The position numbers and the translations under genes were made by a program. Source: an uncultured Clostridia bacterium (lineage in GTDB: Bacteria; Bacillota; Clostridia; Christensenellales; Aristaeellaceae). From it: a stretch of DNA of 46,999 nucleotides. The notes under the pieces were generated by a model. It did no database searches, was not told the origin of the DNA, and worked only from the letters and a program-made list of their open reading frames with translations. Below, piece after piece: positions 23,431-33,200 of this stretch (within the stretch, counting starts at the first letter, position 1; every line of letters starts with the position of its first letter). The stretch is from contig CAMKEI010000013.1 of assembly GCA_946411525.1 (NCBI GenBank), positions 1 through 46,999 of the forward strand, written 5' to 3'.

Positions 23431-24951
23431 GGCGGGGGGCTTGGTTGTGACGTCGAAGACGACGCGGCTGGCGTGGGGAACTTCATTGACGATGCGGGCG
23501 GAGACCCGGGCGATGAGGTCGTAAGGGAGGCGCGCCCAGTCGGCGGTCATAAAGTCATCGGTGGTGACGGCCCGCAGGGCGATCGTGTAGTCGTAGGTGC
23601 GCTCGTCACCCATGACGCCGACGCTCTGGATGCCGGTGAGGACGGTGAAATACTGGTTTACATGTCGGTCCAGGCCCGCGGAGGCAATCTCCTCACGGAA
23701 GATGGCGTCGCTTTCCCGGACGATCTCCGCCTTTTCGGGTGTGACCTCTCCGATGATCCGGATCGCGAGACCGGGACCGGGGAAGGGCTGGCGCCAGACC
23801 AACTCGCGGGGCAGGCCCAGGGTTTCGCCCAAGGCGCGGACCTCATCCTTGAACAGCATACGCAGGGGCTCGACGAGCTCCGTGAAACCGAGTTCCTTCG
23901 GCAGGCCTCCCACATTGTGGTGGCTCTTGATGACTGCGGCGTTGGTGCCCTGGCCGCTCTCGATAACGTCCGGATAGATGGTGCCCTGGGCAAAGTAGTC
24001 CATTTTGCCCAAAGCCGTTGCTTCCTTCTTGAACACTTCGATAAAGTCCCGGCCGATGATGTGCCGTTTTTCCTCCGGCTCGGTAATACCCTTCAGATCC
24101 GCAAAGAAGCGATCCGCGGCGTCCGACCGGATAAAGCGCACCGGGAAGAGGTGACTGAACACATGGCAGACCTGATCGCTCTCTCCTTTGCGTAAAAGAC
24201 CGTGGTCCACAAAAACGCAGGTGAGCCGGCTGCCGATGGCTTTATATATCAGAGCCGCCACGACAGAGGAATCCACTCCGCCGGACAGGGCGAGAAGCAC
24301 GGTGCCGGTATCGCCGACGGTCTCCCGGATCTGCGCGATGGCCGTTTCGGCAAAGGCGCTCATGGTCCAGTCGCCGGAGCAGTCGCAGTAGCGGAACAGG
24401 AAATTGCGGATCAGCATGGTGCCATCTTCGGTATGAGTGACTTCGGGATGGAACTGCACGCAGCAGATCTTCTTTTCCTCATTGATCATTGCGGCAACGG
24501 GGCAGTTGTCCGTTTCCGCGATGATGCGGAAGCCGTCCGGGCAGGCGCTGACCTGCCAGGTGTGGCTCATCCAGCAGCTGGAGGCGCTCTTCATACCGCC
24601 CAGCAGGCCGGTTTGATCCTTCATCCGGACAGTGACCCGGCCGTATTCGCGTTCCTTCGCCCGCTCCACGCTACCGCCCAGCAGCAGGGCGGTCAGCTGC
24701 ATGCCGTAGCAGATGCCCAGCACCGGGATTCCCGCCTCATACAGGGCGGGATCGATCCGGGGCGCGCCATCGTCATGGACGCTGGAAGGACCGCCGGAAA
24801 GAATCACGCCCCTCGGATTGCGGGCAAGGATGTCCGCAAGGGGCGTATTCCAGGGGATAACTTCTGAATAGACGTGGCATTCGCGGACGCGGCGGGCGAT
24901 CAGCTGAGTATACTGGCCGCCGAAGTCCAGGATCAGGATCAGTTCTTGCAT
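23413..24951 (-). CDS. guaA: GMP synthase (glutamine-hydrolysing)
   Basis: A 512-residue GMP synthetase that converts XMP, ATP and glutamine to GMP. The N-terminal class I amidotransferase has Cys81 in GICYGMQ and the His168/Glu170 pair in FHPEVTH. The ATP pyrophosphatase domain has the P-loop LSGGVDSSV (222-230). The C-terminal dimerisation/XMP-binding region ends in the invariant KPPASIEWE. Full length and intact. It is third in a leftward series after dapL and asnB, 71 bases behind asnB. A hairpin lies between a good SD and the start codon. Its 3' end is the insertion target of the 12.2-kb element. Confidence 0.97.
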   Translation of the reverse strand: MQELILILDFGGQYTQLIARRVRECHVYSEVIPWNTPLADILARNPRGVILSGGPSSVHDDGAPRIDPALYEAGIPVLGICYGMQLTALLLGGSVERAKEREYGRVTVRMKDQTGLLGGMKSASSCWMSHTWQVSACPDGFRIIAETDNCPVAAMINEEKKICCVQFHPEVTHTEDGTMLIRNFLFRYCDCSGDWTMSAFAETAIAQIRETVGDTGTVLLALSGGVDSSVVAALIYKAIGSRLTCVFVDHGLLRKGESDQVCHVFSHLFPVRFIRSDAADRFFADLKGITEPEEKRHIIGRDFIEVFKKEATALGKMDYFAQGTIYPDVIESGQGTNAAVIKSHHNVGGLPKELGFTELVEPLRMLFKDEVRALGETLGLPRELVWRQPFPGPGLAIRIIGEVTPEKAEIVRESDAIFREEIASAGLDRHVNQYFTVLTGIQSVGVMGDERTYDYTIALRAVTTDDFMTADWARLPYDLIARVSARIVNEVPHASRVVFDVTTKPPASIEWE

Positions 24952-24991
24952 AGCTTTCTGCGAGGGCTTTCCGATCGCCCTCGTGCTCCTT
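24952..24991 (-). promoter_or_regulatory. guaA ribosome binding region with interposed hairpin
   Basis: AAGGAG (24986-24991) is 34 bases from the start codon, too far to work directly. Between them lies a perfect 7-bp stem, CGAGGGC/GCCCTCG (24961-24967 and 24977-24983, minus-strand loop GATCGGAAA). Folding would loop out 23 bases and leave an SD-to-ATG gap of about 11. The alternative site AGAAAG next to the ATG is weak. Confidence 0.45.
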
Positions 24992-25022
24992 CGGACGCAT
25001 TGAGTCTGGTAGTAAGCGTTGG

Positions 25023-26603
25023 TTATTCTCCGCTGGCACCATAGTTGGAAAGTACCCTTGCAGAAGGATCATCCACGTTGCATCCGGGCCAGGTTTTGTT
25101 CGGCATCCAGAAGCCGGGAATCATGTGAGCCTGGCCGGGATAATACTGCTCGAACAGTTCCCGGTAGAGGAGGCTCTCCTTCGTAAAAGGACGGCAGTAA
25201 TCGTATTTCGCCGCTTTCTCCTCAAATTCCTTGTCCGTATATGTTCTTTCCGCGAGCGCTTTCAGATCGTTGACCATGCTGTGACCGACGGCATCGGAGA
25301 AAGCAGCTTTCTGGCGCCAGAGGATCTCGTCCGGCAGGATATGGTCATCCGCAAAGGCTTTGCGGATCAGATACTTGCCCATATTGTGCCGGTTCATCTT
25401 CAGTTCCGGATCAACACTCATGGCATAGCGGACGAATTTCAGGTCGCCGAAGGGAACCCGGGCCTCCAGGGAGTTGACGGAGATGCAGCGGTCCGCACGC
25501 AGCACATCGTACGCGTGAAGTTCCCGGATGCGTTTTTCAGCTTCCTCCTGGAAGGCGGCGGCGGATGGCGCGAAGTCCGTGTATTTGTAGCCGAAGAGCT
25601 CGTCGGAGATTTCACCGGTCAGCAGCACCCGGACGTCCGTGTTCTCATGGATCCATTTGCAGACCAGGTACATGCCGATGGATGCGCGGATGGTGGTGAT
25701 GTCCCAGGTGCCGAGCAGTTCGACTACTGTGGGCAAGGCGTCCAGCACGTCTTTTTCGCTGATAATGACTTCCGTATGTTCGCTGCCGATATAGTCCGCG
25801 ACCATGCGGGCGTACTTCAGGTCGATGGCGTCGATATCCATGCCGATGGCGAAAGTACGGATCGGTTTATCCAGCATCTTTTGCGCGATGGCGCAGACCA
25901 GGGAGGAATCCAGGCCCCCGGAGAGCAGGAAACCGACCGGCGCGTCCGCGTCCAGGCGCTTTTCCACGCCGTCCATGAGGAGCCGACGCAATTTGGGGCA
26001 GACTTCCTCTTCCGATTTCATGGTGAAATATCCGACATAGGCGGGATCCGCGTACTGGACGAACTCGCCGTCGATCCAGTAATAGCCGGGCGGGAAGGGG
26101 AGGATCGTCTCACAAAGGCCAACAAGGTTCTTCGGTTCGCTGGCGAAGATCATGCCGCCGTCATGGGTTTTGCCATAGTACAGGGGGCGGATGCCGATGG
26201 GATCCCGGGCGGCGATGAGTTTCTGCTGCCGGCCGTCCCAGAGGATCAGGGCAAATTCCGCGTCCAGGGTCTTGAACATTTCCACGCCATATTCGCGGTA
26301 GAGCGGAAGCAGGATCTCGCAGTCGCATTCGCTCTTGATCGGATAGGTTTCCATCAGGCGGGCCCGCAGGGGACGGAAGCCGTAAAGCTCGCCGTTGCAG
26401 ACCACATAATCGTCTTCCAGCCGGAAAGGCTGCATGCCTTCTTCATGCAGACCCATGATCGCCAGACGATGGAAGCCCAGCATGCCGCCGGGAATCTCAA
26501 CCGTACGGGTCATATCCGGGCCGCGGGAGACAGTCCGTTTAAAACAGGTTTCCAGCAGATCCCGGGGTACCCGGGAACCGGTCATACCGAAAATGGAACA
26601 CAT
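25023..26603 (-). CDS. asnB: Asparagine synthetase (glutamine-hydrolysing)
   Basis: A 526-residue AsnB that makes asparagine from aspartate, ATP and glutamine. Cys2 (MCSIFGM) is the class II amidotransferase nucleophile, exposed when Met1 is removed. SRGPD and CNGELYG are glutamine-site motifs. The synthetase domain has the P-loop [10 protein letters not shown] (226-235), [11 protein letters not shown] and SLEARVPF. The start at 26603 follows GGAGTG. The gene lies between dapL and guaA on the same strand. The 133-base gap to dapL is filled mainly by an AT-rich repeat block, so it may be read from the dapL promoter or from a weak promoter in that gap. Confidence 0.95.
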   Translation of the reverse strand: MCSIFGMTGSRVPRDLLETCFKRTVSRGPDMTRTVEIPGGMLGFHRLAIMGLHEEGMQPFRLEDDYVVCNGELYGFRPLRARLMETYPIKSECDCEILLPLYREYGVEMFKTLDAEFALILWDGRQQKLIAARDPIGIRPLYYGKTHDGGMIFASEPKNLVGLCETILPFPPGYYWIDGEFVQYADPAYVGYFTMKSEEEVCPKLRRLLMDGVEKRLDADAPVGFLLSGGLDSSLVCAIAQKMLDKPIRTFAIGMDIDAIDLKYARMVADYIGSEHTEVIISEKDVLDALPTVVELLGTWDITTIRASIGMYLVCKWIHENTDVRVLLTGEISDELFGYKYTDFAPSAAAFQEEAEKRIRELHAYDVLRADRCISVNSLEARVPFGDLKFVRYAMSVDPELKMNRHNMGKYLIRKAFADDHILPDEILWRQKAAFSDAVGHSMVNDLKALAERTYTDKEFEEKAAKYDYCRPFTKESLLYRELFEQYYPGQAHMIPGFWMPNKTWPGCNVDDPSARVLSNYGASGE

Positions 26604-26615
26604 GTCGTTTCACTC

Positions 26616-26690
26616 CAATTCAGAATTGATAATTCAGAATTCAGCATATTAATTCATAATTCAAAATTCATAATTCATAATTAATGAATC
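26616..26690. repeat. AT-rich intergenic repeat block (AATTCATAATTC type), copy 1
   Basis: Degenerate tandem and inverted copies of AATTCATAATTC / AATTCAGAATTC fill the dapL–asnB gap. Related blocks lie at 27941-27968, 29620-29741 and 34611-34651, all between nitrogen genes. Confidence 0.7.
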
Positions 26691-26736
26691 CTTGCCGGCA
26701 AATCAAAATATCACGACCGGCGCTGCAGCATATGTG

Positions 26737-27921
26737 TTATTTCCGCAACAAGTTCAGTAATCTCTTCGCTGCTTCGCGGGTATCGGCGGGATCGCCGAAG
26801 GTGGAGAAGCGGAAGAATCCCTCGCCGCAGGCGCCAAATCCTTCACCGGGCGTACCAACTACCTGGATTTCACCGAGCAGTTTGTCAAAGAACTCCCAGC
26901 TACCCATGCCGTTTGGGCACTGCATCCAGATATACGGCGCATTCTTCCCGCCCCAGTAGTGGGCACCCGCTTCGTCCAGGGCTGCCATGAGCACCCGGGC
27001 ATTTTCCTTGTAGATCCGGATGTTGCCGAGGACCTGTTTCCGGCCTTCCTCCGTAAAGACGGCGGCGCCGCCCCGCTGCAGGATATAGGAGATGCCATTT
27101 GTCTTTGTGGTACGGTTCCTGATCCACATGGCGTTCAGATTCAGGCCGCCCCGTTCCAGATCCTTCGGAATGACGGTATAGCCGAGCCGCGTGCCGGTGA
27201 AGCCCGCCGTCTTGGACAGGGAGCAGATCTCGATCGCGCAGGTCCGGGCGCCGGGGATTTCAAAGATGCTGCGGGGAAGATCTTCCTCAATAAAGGCTTC
27301 GTAAGCCGCATCGAAGAGAATCACTGCACCGCGGGCGTTCGCCCAGGCGATCCACTGGGAAAGCTGATCCCGGTTATAGACCGCACCGGTCGGATTGTTC
27401 GGGGAGCAAAGATAGATCAGATCCGCGTCCAGGCCTTCCTTTGGCAGAGGCAGGAAATGATTGTCCGGACCGGAGGGAAGATGCACGATCTCCCGGCCTG
27501 CCATGATATTGGCGTCCACATAGGCGGGATAAGCCGGCTCCATGATCAGGGCGCGGTTCGACCGGTCAAACAGATCAAGGATGTCGCCCAGTTCGTCGCT
27601 GGCGCCACTGGAAACGAACACCTCATCCGGGGAAAGGGATATGCCCCGCTTCTGATAGTATTCTGAGATGGTTTCCCGGAGGAAAGGTGCGCCGCACTCC
27701 GGCATATAACCGTGGAAGCGGTTCTTTTCACTCTGGTCGTCCACCGCCTCATGCAGCGCCGCGATGACCGCGGGCACCAGCGGAAGGGAAACATCCCCGA
27801 TCCCCATGCGGTAAAGGTGCTTGTCCGGATGCTCCGCCAGCCAGGCTTTGGTCCTCTGGGCAATATGATAGAAGAGATAGGACTCCTTGAGATTCGCATA
27901 GCTGAGGTTCGGCGTCAGCAT
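26737..27921 (-). CDS. dapL: LL-diaminopimelate aminotransferase
   Basis: A 394-residue fold-type I PLP enzyme. It converts tetrahydrodipicolinate directly to LL-diaminopimelate with glutamate as amino donor, for lysine and peptidoglycan. Diagnostic stretches are YRMGIGDVSLPLVPAVIAAL, GYMPECGAPFLRETI, LCSPNNPTG and the PLP lysine Lys237 in SLSKTAGFTGTRLGY. The start at 27921 (MLTPNLSYANL) is fixed by the strong AGGGGGTGAT; the Met 7 codons upstream is not used. Its promoter faces that of glnA. The leader of about 170 bases begins with a terminator-like hairpin related to that of glnA. Confidence 0.93.
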   Translation of the reverse strand: MLTPNLSYANLKESYLFYHIAQRTKAWLAEHPDKHLYRMGIGDVSLPLVPAVIAALHEAVDDQSEKNRFHGYMPECGAPFLRETISEYYQKRGISLSPDEVFVSSGASDELGDILDLFDRSNRALIMEPAYPAYVDANIMAGREIVHLPSGPDNHFLPLPKEGLDADLIYLCSPNNPTGAVYNRDQLSQWIAWANARGAVILFDAAYEAFIEEDLPRSIFEIPGARTCAIEICSLSKTAGFTGTRLGYTVIPKDLERGGLNLNAMWIRNRTTKTNGISYILQRGGAAVFTEEGRKQVLGNIRIYKENARVLMAALDEAGAHYWGGKNAPYIWMQCPNGMGSWEFFDKLLGEIQVVGTPGEGFGACGEGFFRFSTFGDPADTREAAKRLLNLLRK

Positions 27922-27940
27922 GGGATCACCCCCTGAGATC

Positions 27941-27968
27941 AATCAGAATTGCTATACATAATTCAGAA
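27941..27968. repeat. AT-rich intergenic repeat, short copy 2
   Basis: AATCAGAATT...ATAATTCAGAAC: a short, diverged copy of the repeat, inside the dapL leader. Confidence 0.4.
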
Positions 27969-28048
27969 CGGAGGAAACCGCCTTTTCTCCTGCACACTGA
28001 GCCTTCCGAAGCTTCGGCGTTATTCCTGAGGCCATCATTCTGAAATAT

Positions 28049-28093
28049 GAAAACAAGGCAAGTTAATCCTTTGACAGGACTCCCTTGCCTTGT
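28049..28093 (-). promoter_or_regulatory. 5'-proximal hairpin of the dapL leader (attenuator candidate)
   Basis: Perfect 10-bp stem ACAAGGCAAG (28084-28093, minus-strand sense) with CTTGCCTTGT (28053-28062), then TTTTC. It begins 1-3 bases after the predicted transcription start. Its 5' side reads GGCAAGGGAGTCCTG, close to the glnA leader. Confidence 0.55.
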
Positions 28094-28101
28094 TGGGAGG
28101 T

Positions 28102-28130
28102 ATGGTAACATTCAACTAACTGCTTGTCAA
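28102..28130 (-). promoter_or_regulatory. dapL promoter
   Basis: Minus-strand TTGACA (28125-28130), 17 bases, TACCAT (28102-28107). Confidence 0.7.
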
Positions 28131-28183
28131 GGTTGAACGGGCGGGCGGGAAACGCGAATACAAAGGGAAAACAATCGGAGGGA

Positions 28184-28212
28184 TTGACAGGCCGTTGGAC
28201 GGGTGATAGGAT
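28184..28212 (+). promoter_or_regulatory. glnA promoter
   Basis: TTGACA (28184-28189), 17 bases, TAGGAT (28207-28212). Transcription should start near 28219, 72 bases before the start codon. Confidence 0.75.
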
Positions 28213-28222
28213 ACGCCCATCA

Positions 28223-28268
28223 GGGCAAGGGTGTCGTGCTGAACGATGCACCTTGCCCTCTTCTTATT
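28223..28268 (+). promoter_or_regulatory. glnA leader hairpin (attenuator candidate)
   Basis: GGGCAAGG (28223-28230) pairs with CCTTGCCC (28251-28258), and an inner TCGT/ACGA stem (28234-28237, 28043+200 = 28243-28246) closes a GCTGA loop. The tract CTCTTCTTATT follows. This is a plausible weak intrinsic terminator right after the promoter. The 5' side GGCAAGGGTGTCGTG closely matches the dapL leader. Antitermination by the downstream ANTAR protein is a natural hypothesis. Confidence 0.6.
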
Positions 28269-28290
28269 CCGATTTAAGGAGGATACCATT

Positions 28291-29622
28291 ATGAGCAAGT
28301 ACACGAAGGAAGACATCATCCGCCTGGTTAAGGAAGGCGACGTCGAATTCATCAGGATGCAGTTCACCGATATCTTCGGTCAGCTGAAGAACGTGGCAAT
28401 CACCGCCAGCCAGATTGAAAAGGCCGTCAATAATGAGATCATGATCGACGGCAGCAGCATTGAAGGCTTTGTCCGCATCAATGAAAGCGACCAGTACCTG
28501 CGCCCCGACCTGGACACCTTCGCGATTCTGCCCTGGCGTCCTCAGCACGGGAAAGTCGCGAGACTGATCTGCGACGTATACAACCCCGACGGAACCCCCT
28601 TCGCCGGCGATCCCCGCGGCGTACTGAAGAAGGTGCTGAAGCGGGCGGCTGATCTGGGTTACTCCTTCAATGTCGGACCGGAGTGCGAGTTCTTCCTCTT
28701 CCAGACGGATGAAGACGGCAACCCCACCACCACGACTTCGGATGAAGCCGGATACTTCGATCTGGGACCGCTGGATCACGGCGAGAGCACCCGCCGCGAG
28801 ATCTGCATGGCGCTGGAACAGATGGGCTTTGAGATTGAAGCCAGCCACCATGAAGTTGCTGCCGGCCAGCATGAGATCGATTTCCGTTACGCCGACGCGC
28901 TGACGGCCGCTGACAACATTATGACCTTCAAACTGGCGGTCAAGACGCTGGCCCAGAAGAACGGCCTGCACGCGACCTTTATGCCCAAGCCTGTGTTCGG
29001 CATCAACGGCAGCGGCATGCATACCAACATGAGCCTGTTCAAGGACGGCAAGAACGTTTTTGCGGATCCCGCCGACAAGCGCGACCTGAGCAAGGAAGCA
29101 TACGCTTTCATCGCCGGCATCCTGACCCACATCCGGGGCATGGCGGCGATCACGAACCCGCTGGTCAACAGCTACAAGCGCCTGGTGCCGGGTTATGAAG
29201 CGCCCTGCTACCTGGCCTGGAGCGCCAGCAACCGCAGCGCCCTGATCCGGATCCCGGCCGCCCGCGGCATGGGTACCCGCGTTGAACTGCGCTGCCCCGA
29301 TCCGAGCGCGAACCCCTATCTGAACATGGCGGTATGCCTGGCTGCCGGCCTGGACGGTATTGAGAAGGGCCTGACCCCGCCGGACGAAATCACCGAGAAC
29401 ATCTTCGCCATGGACGCCGCGACCCGCGAAGCCAAGGGCATCAAGTCCCTGCCCGGCACACTGAAGGAAGCCGTCGACTGCCTGAAGGAAGACGAAGTAA
29501 TCTGCACGGCCCTGGGTGAGCATGTGCTTGGTCAGTATATCGAAGGCAAAGAGAAGGAGTGGGACGCGTACCGCACCCACGTCAGCAAGTGGGAAACAGA
29601 TCGCTATCTCGTGATGTATTAA
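28291..29622 (+). CDS. glnA: Glutamine synthetase, type I
   Basis: A 443-residue glutamine synthetase that makes glutamine from glutamate, ammonia and ATP, active as a dodecamer. Family marks: [19 protein letters not shown] at the N-terminus, [18 protein letters not shown] (metal/ATP Glu residues), [20 protein letters not shown], and [20 protein letters not shown]. The length of ~443 without the longer insertion, and no clear adenylylation Tyr loop as in the GSI-beta type, point to the GSI-alpha form of Firmicutes, which is controlled by feedback and transcription. The ATG at 28291 follows AAGGAGG. It heads the glnA–ANTAR–gltB–gltD cluster and has its own promoter and a leader hairpin. Confidence 0.95.
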   Translation: MSKYTKEDIIRLVKEGDVEFIRMQFTDIFGQLKNVAITASQIEKAVNNEIMIDGSSIEGFVRINESDQYLRPDLDTFAILPWRPQHGKVARLICDVYNPDGTPFAGDPRGVLKKVLKRAADLGYSFNVGPECEFFLFQTDEDGNPTTTTSDEAGYFDLGPLDHGESTRREICMALEQMGFEIEASHHEVAAGQHEIDFRYADALTAADNIMTFKLAVKTLAQKNGLHATFMPKPVFGINGSGMHTNMSLFKDGKNVFADPADKRDLSKEAYAFIAGILTHIRGMAAITNPLVNSYKRLVPGYEAPCYLAWSASNRSALIRIPAARGMGTRVELRCPDPSANPYLNMAVCLAAGLDGIEKGLTPPDEITENIFAMDAATREAKGIKSLPGTLKEAVDCLKEDEVICTALGEHVLGQYIEGKEKEWDAYRTHVSKWETDRYLVMY

Positions 29623-29741
29623 TTCAGAATCAGATATTCATCGTTCATATTGATCCGCTGCGCAACAATCAATACGGGTTGCAATGTGTTTGCGGAAGCC
29701 AAAAATGGATTGTGAATTATGAATTGTGAGTTATGAATTAT
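29620..29741. repeat. AT-rich intergenic repeat block, copy 3
   Basis: The glnA–ANTAR gap opens with TTAATTCAGAATCAG and closes with the inverse-orientation GAATTATGAATTGTGAGTTATGAATT-like array (29714-29739). The two arms are roughly complementary and could bring the gap into one AT-rich fold. A small GCAAC...GTTGC stem lies between. Confidence 0.6.
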
Positions 29742-29760
29742 TATCGAGGAGGTGCGATCT

Positions 29761-30288
29761 GTGGCCAGGATAGTGATTGTCAGCCAGTCTGATGACAGCC
29801 GAACTAAACTGTACCGGCTGCTTATCTCCTCCGGATACCAGGTATTCCGCAGCTGCGCGTCGGGAAGTGAACTGCGGCGGGCACTGAGTGAAAGCGAAGA
29901 CTGCGTCGTGGTAATGGTCGGCTACACGCCGGACTGCAAACCGGACGAACTGCTGTGGGATTATAAGGACAGCATCCAGATTCTGCTGATTGCCAAACAG
30001 CCGGTGCTGGAGAACATCGAATCACCGGAGATTTTCCGGCTGACGATGCCGGCTTCCGGACAGGCAGTGATCGGCGCGGTGGAGATGCTCTCGCAGCTGC
30101 ACCGCATGAAGCTGCCGAGGCGGACCGGAGCAAGCAAAGACATCGTGGATCGCGCAAAAGCCGTGCTGATGAAGCAGAAGGGACTTTCCGAACCGGAAGC
30201 GCACCGCACCATGCAGCAGTACGCGATGAATCACGGGATGAAGATGGCTGAGTTCGCGCAGCGGATTCTTGATCAATCGGGGGGATAA
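29761..30288 (+). CDS. ANTAR-domain regulator with pseudo-receiver (NitR-like)
   Basis: A 175-residue response-regulator-like protein. The C-terminal ~55 residues are an ANTAR RNA-binding domain (DIVDRAKAVLMKQKGLSEPE and AHRTMQQYAMNHGMKMAEFA), which acts by antitermination on nascent RNA. The N-terminal receiver fold (ARIVIVSQSDDSRTKLYRLL) lacks the phospho-acceptor: where the strand-3 Asp should be, the sequence is VVVMVGYTPD. It is therefore probably controlled by binding rather than phosphorylation, like AmiR. The GTG at 29761 is chosen because GAGGAGGTG lies 6 bases upstream. The order glnA–ANTAR–gltB–gltD equals the glnA-nitR-gltAB arrangement known from Clostridium saccharobutylicum. 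It ends 2 bases before gltB. Confidence 0.85.
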   Translation: MARIVIVSQSDDSRTKLYRLLISSGYQVFRSCASGSELRRALSESEDCVVVMVGYTPDCKPDELLWDYKDSIQILLIAKQPVLENIESPEIFRLTMPASGQAVIGAVEMLSQLHRMKLPRRTGASKDIVDRAKAVLMKQKGLSEPEAHRTMQQYAMNHGMKMAEFAQRILDQSGG

Positions 30289-30290
30289 CA

Positions 30291-33200
30291 ATGAAGGACC
30301 GACAGTATCCTCTTTATCATGAAGAACTGGAACATGACAGCTGCGGCGTAGGCGCCGTGGTGGACCTGAACGCGAAAGCGACTCATCGGACAGTGGACCA
30401 GGCGCTGTGCATCGTGGAACGCCTGGCGCACCGGGCGGGCAGCGACGCGCAGGGAACCACCGGCGACGGCGTCGGCATCATGACGCAGCTGCCCCACACG
30501 CTCTTTGCCGCCTGGGCCAGAGAAGAGGGAATCAATCTGGGCACCCCGGGAGATTACGGTGTGGGCATGTTCTTCCTGCCGGAGGATGAAGTCGGCGCCC
30601 GGAATACAGCCGGTATTTTTGAACAACTGGCGGAATCCGAAGGGATTCCGGTACTCGGGTGGCGGGAGGTACCCTGCCACCCGGCCCAGCTGGGCGCGGG
30701 CGCGCGGCGGACGATGCCGTGTATCCGACAGTGCTTTCTGAAAAGGCCGAAGGAGACCGCCGCCGGGCAGGACTTTGACCGGCGGCTTTATGTTTTGCGC
30801 CGTGTTTTTGAACACCAGGATACGGACGCCTATATCTGCTCCCTGTCCAGCCGCACAATCGTATACAAGGGCATGATGCTGGTGAACCAGCTGCGTTCCT
30901 TTTACGACGATCTGCAGGACGTACGCTATACCAGCAGCATGGCGATGGTCCATTCCCGTTTCTCCACCAACACGTTCCCGTCCTGGAGCAAGGCGCATCC
31001 CCAGCGGATGCTCCTGCATAACGGCGAGATCAATACGATCCGCGGCAACCATGACCGCATGAAGGCCCGTGAAGAGACTATGCGCTCCGACGTGATGGGC
31101 GCGGAGATGCGGCGCGTGCTGCCTGTGGTAGACAACGACGGCAGCGACAGCCAGATGCTGGACAACACGCTGGAATTCCTGGCGATGAACGGTTTCCCGC
31201 TGCCGCTGGCCGGCATGATCCTGCTGCCGGAACCCTGGCAGGGACAGAAAAAAAGAACGCCCTGGAAGGATCTGTACCGTTACTTCGCCACGATGATGGA
31301 ACCCTGGGACGGCCCGGCGGCCATCCTGTATTCCGATGGCGATACGGTCTGCGCGTCCCTGGACCGGAACGGCCTGAGGCCGCTGCGCTGCGCGCTGACG
31401 GACGACCGGCGGCTGATCCTGACCTCTGAGGCGGGTGTGCTGTTTGAGGAAAACGCGCACATTCTGCGCCGGTGGAAGCTGAAGGCCGGTGACGTTCTGG
31501 AAGCAAACCTGAAGACCGGGCGGCTCACGGAGAGCGGGGAGCTGAAAACCCGTTTCGCCCAGGAGCATCCCTATTCCGAATGGATGAAGAAGCTGGTGCG
31601 CCTGGAAGACCTGCCCCGTACGGAAGCTCCGGCTGAAGACCTGCCTGAAGAAAAGAGAGAAAAGCTCTGCAGAGCTTTCAACTATACATGGGAAGACATG
31701 CAGGACGTGGTGCTGCCGATGGCGGCAAACGGCACCGAGCCCATTGTTTCCATGGGCGCGGATATTCCGGTGGCGGCGCTGTCAAAGACCCATCCATCCG
31801 TATACGATTACTTCCGCCAGCGTTTCGCGCAGGTGACAAACCCGCCGATCGACGCGCTGCGGGAAGAAGTCAAGACCGACTGCTCCATCTATGTGGGCGA
31901 TGACGGCAACCTGCTTTCCCGGGAAGCCGCGAACAGCGCCGTGCTGGAACTGCCGTCCCCCGTGCTGACAGAAGAGGAACTGCAGCGGATCCGTGAGATG
32001 AAGCACGCGGATTTTTCCGTGCGCACGGTTTCCCTGCTCTATGACAAAAAGAACAGCCTGCGGGACGCGGTGGACCGCTTCTTTGACACATGTGACCAGG
32101 CTTGCCGTGATCAGATCAACATCCTGATCCTGTCTGACCGGGGGATCGGCCCGGACCGGATGGCGATTCCGTCGCTGCTGGCAGTTTCCGCGCTGGAACA
32201 GCACCTGATCAGGATCAAGAAACGCACCGCTGTCTCCGTCATCCTGGAGAGCGGCGAACCCCGGGATGTGCATCAGCTGGCCATGCTGATCGCCTTCGGC
32301 GCCAGGGCGGTCAACCCGTATCTGGCACACGCATGCATCCGAGCGATGTGCGTGGACGGCCGGATCGATAAGACGCCGGAGGACGCGATCCGCGACTACG
32401 ACAAGGCACTGACGGCCGGCGTGCTGAAGATCGCCTCGAAGATGGGAGTATCCGTGCTGCAGGCGTATCAGAGCGCCCAGCTGTTTGAGGCTGTCGGCCT
32501 GGACGCCGGGTTCGTGGAGACCTATTTCACGAATACGCCCTGCTCGCTCGGCGGCACCGACCTGAACCGGGTGGAGACGGACAGCCGTTTCCATCATGAC
32601 GCCGCATTCGCGCAGACTGCCGCGGCAGGCCTGCCCAGCATCGGCAGACACAAATACAGAAGAGGGGAAGGGGCGGAGGAGCACCTCTACGCTCCCGAAA
32701 CCATTCATTTGCTTCAGCAGGCGGTCTGGACTGACGACCGGGCGACGTTTGACAAATACACCGCGCGGGTGGAAAACGAAGGACCGCGGACGATCCGCTC
32801 CATGCTTTCCTTCCGGTTTGACGCGTGCCGGGAAATTCCGCTTGATGAAGTGGAACCGTCAGAGGAGATCGTGAAGCGGTTCCGGACCGGCGCGATGAGC
32901 TACGGATCCATTTCCCAGGAAGCCCATGAATGCATGGCGAAGGCGATGAACCGCCTGGGCGGCCGTTCCAACAGCGGAGAAGGCGGTGAACTGCCGGAAC
33001 GTTTCGGCACGGAACTGAACAGCGCGATCAAGCAGGTGGCTTCCGGTCGATTCGGCGTGACGCGGGAATACCTGCTCTCCGCGAAAGAGATCCAGATCAA
33101 GATGGCCCAGGGCGCGAAGCCCGGCGAGGGAGGACATCTGCCCGGCGCGAAGGTGACTGACAGCGTGGCAAAGACCCGCTGCTCCACTCCGGGAATCTCC

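Noticed and set aside
26616-26690. CRISPR array
   Set aside because: The AT-rich repeats are short, degenerate and without regular spacers; no cas genes are present.
27922-28095. Lysine riboswitch in the dapL leader
   Set aside because: The leader is about 170 bases, but I could not find the conserved lysine-aptamer junction sequences; only the first hairpin and a CCGAAGCTTCGG palindrome stand out.
28219-28290. Canonical ANTAR target with two six-base loops in the glnA leader
   Set aside because: Only one main stem is present and its inner loop is GCTGA (5 bases). No A-x-x-G-x-x hexaloop pair could be drawn.
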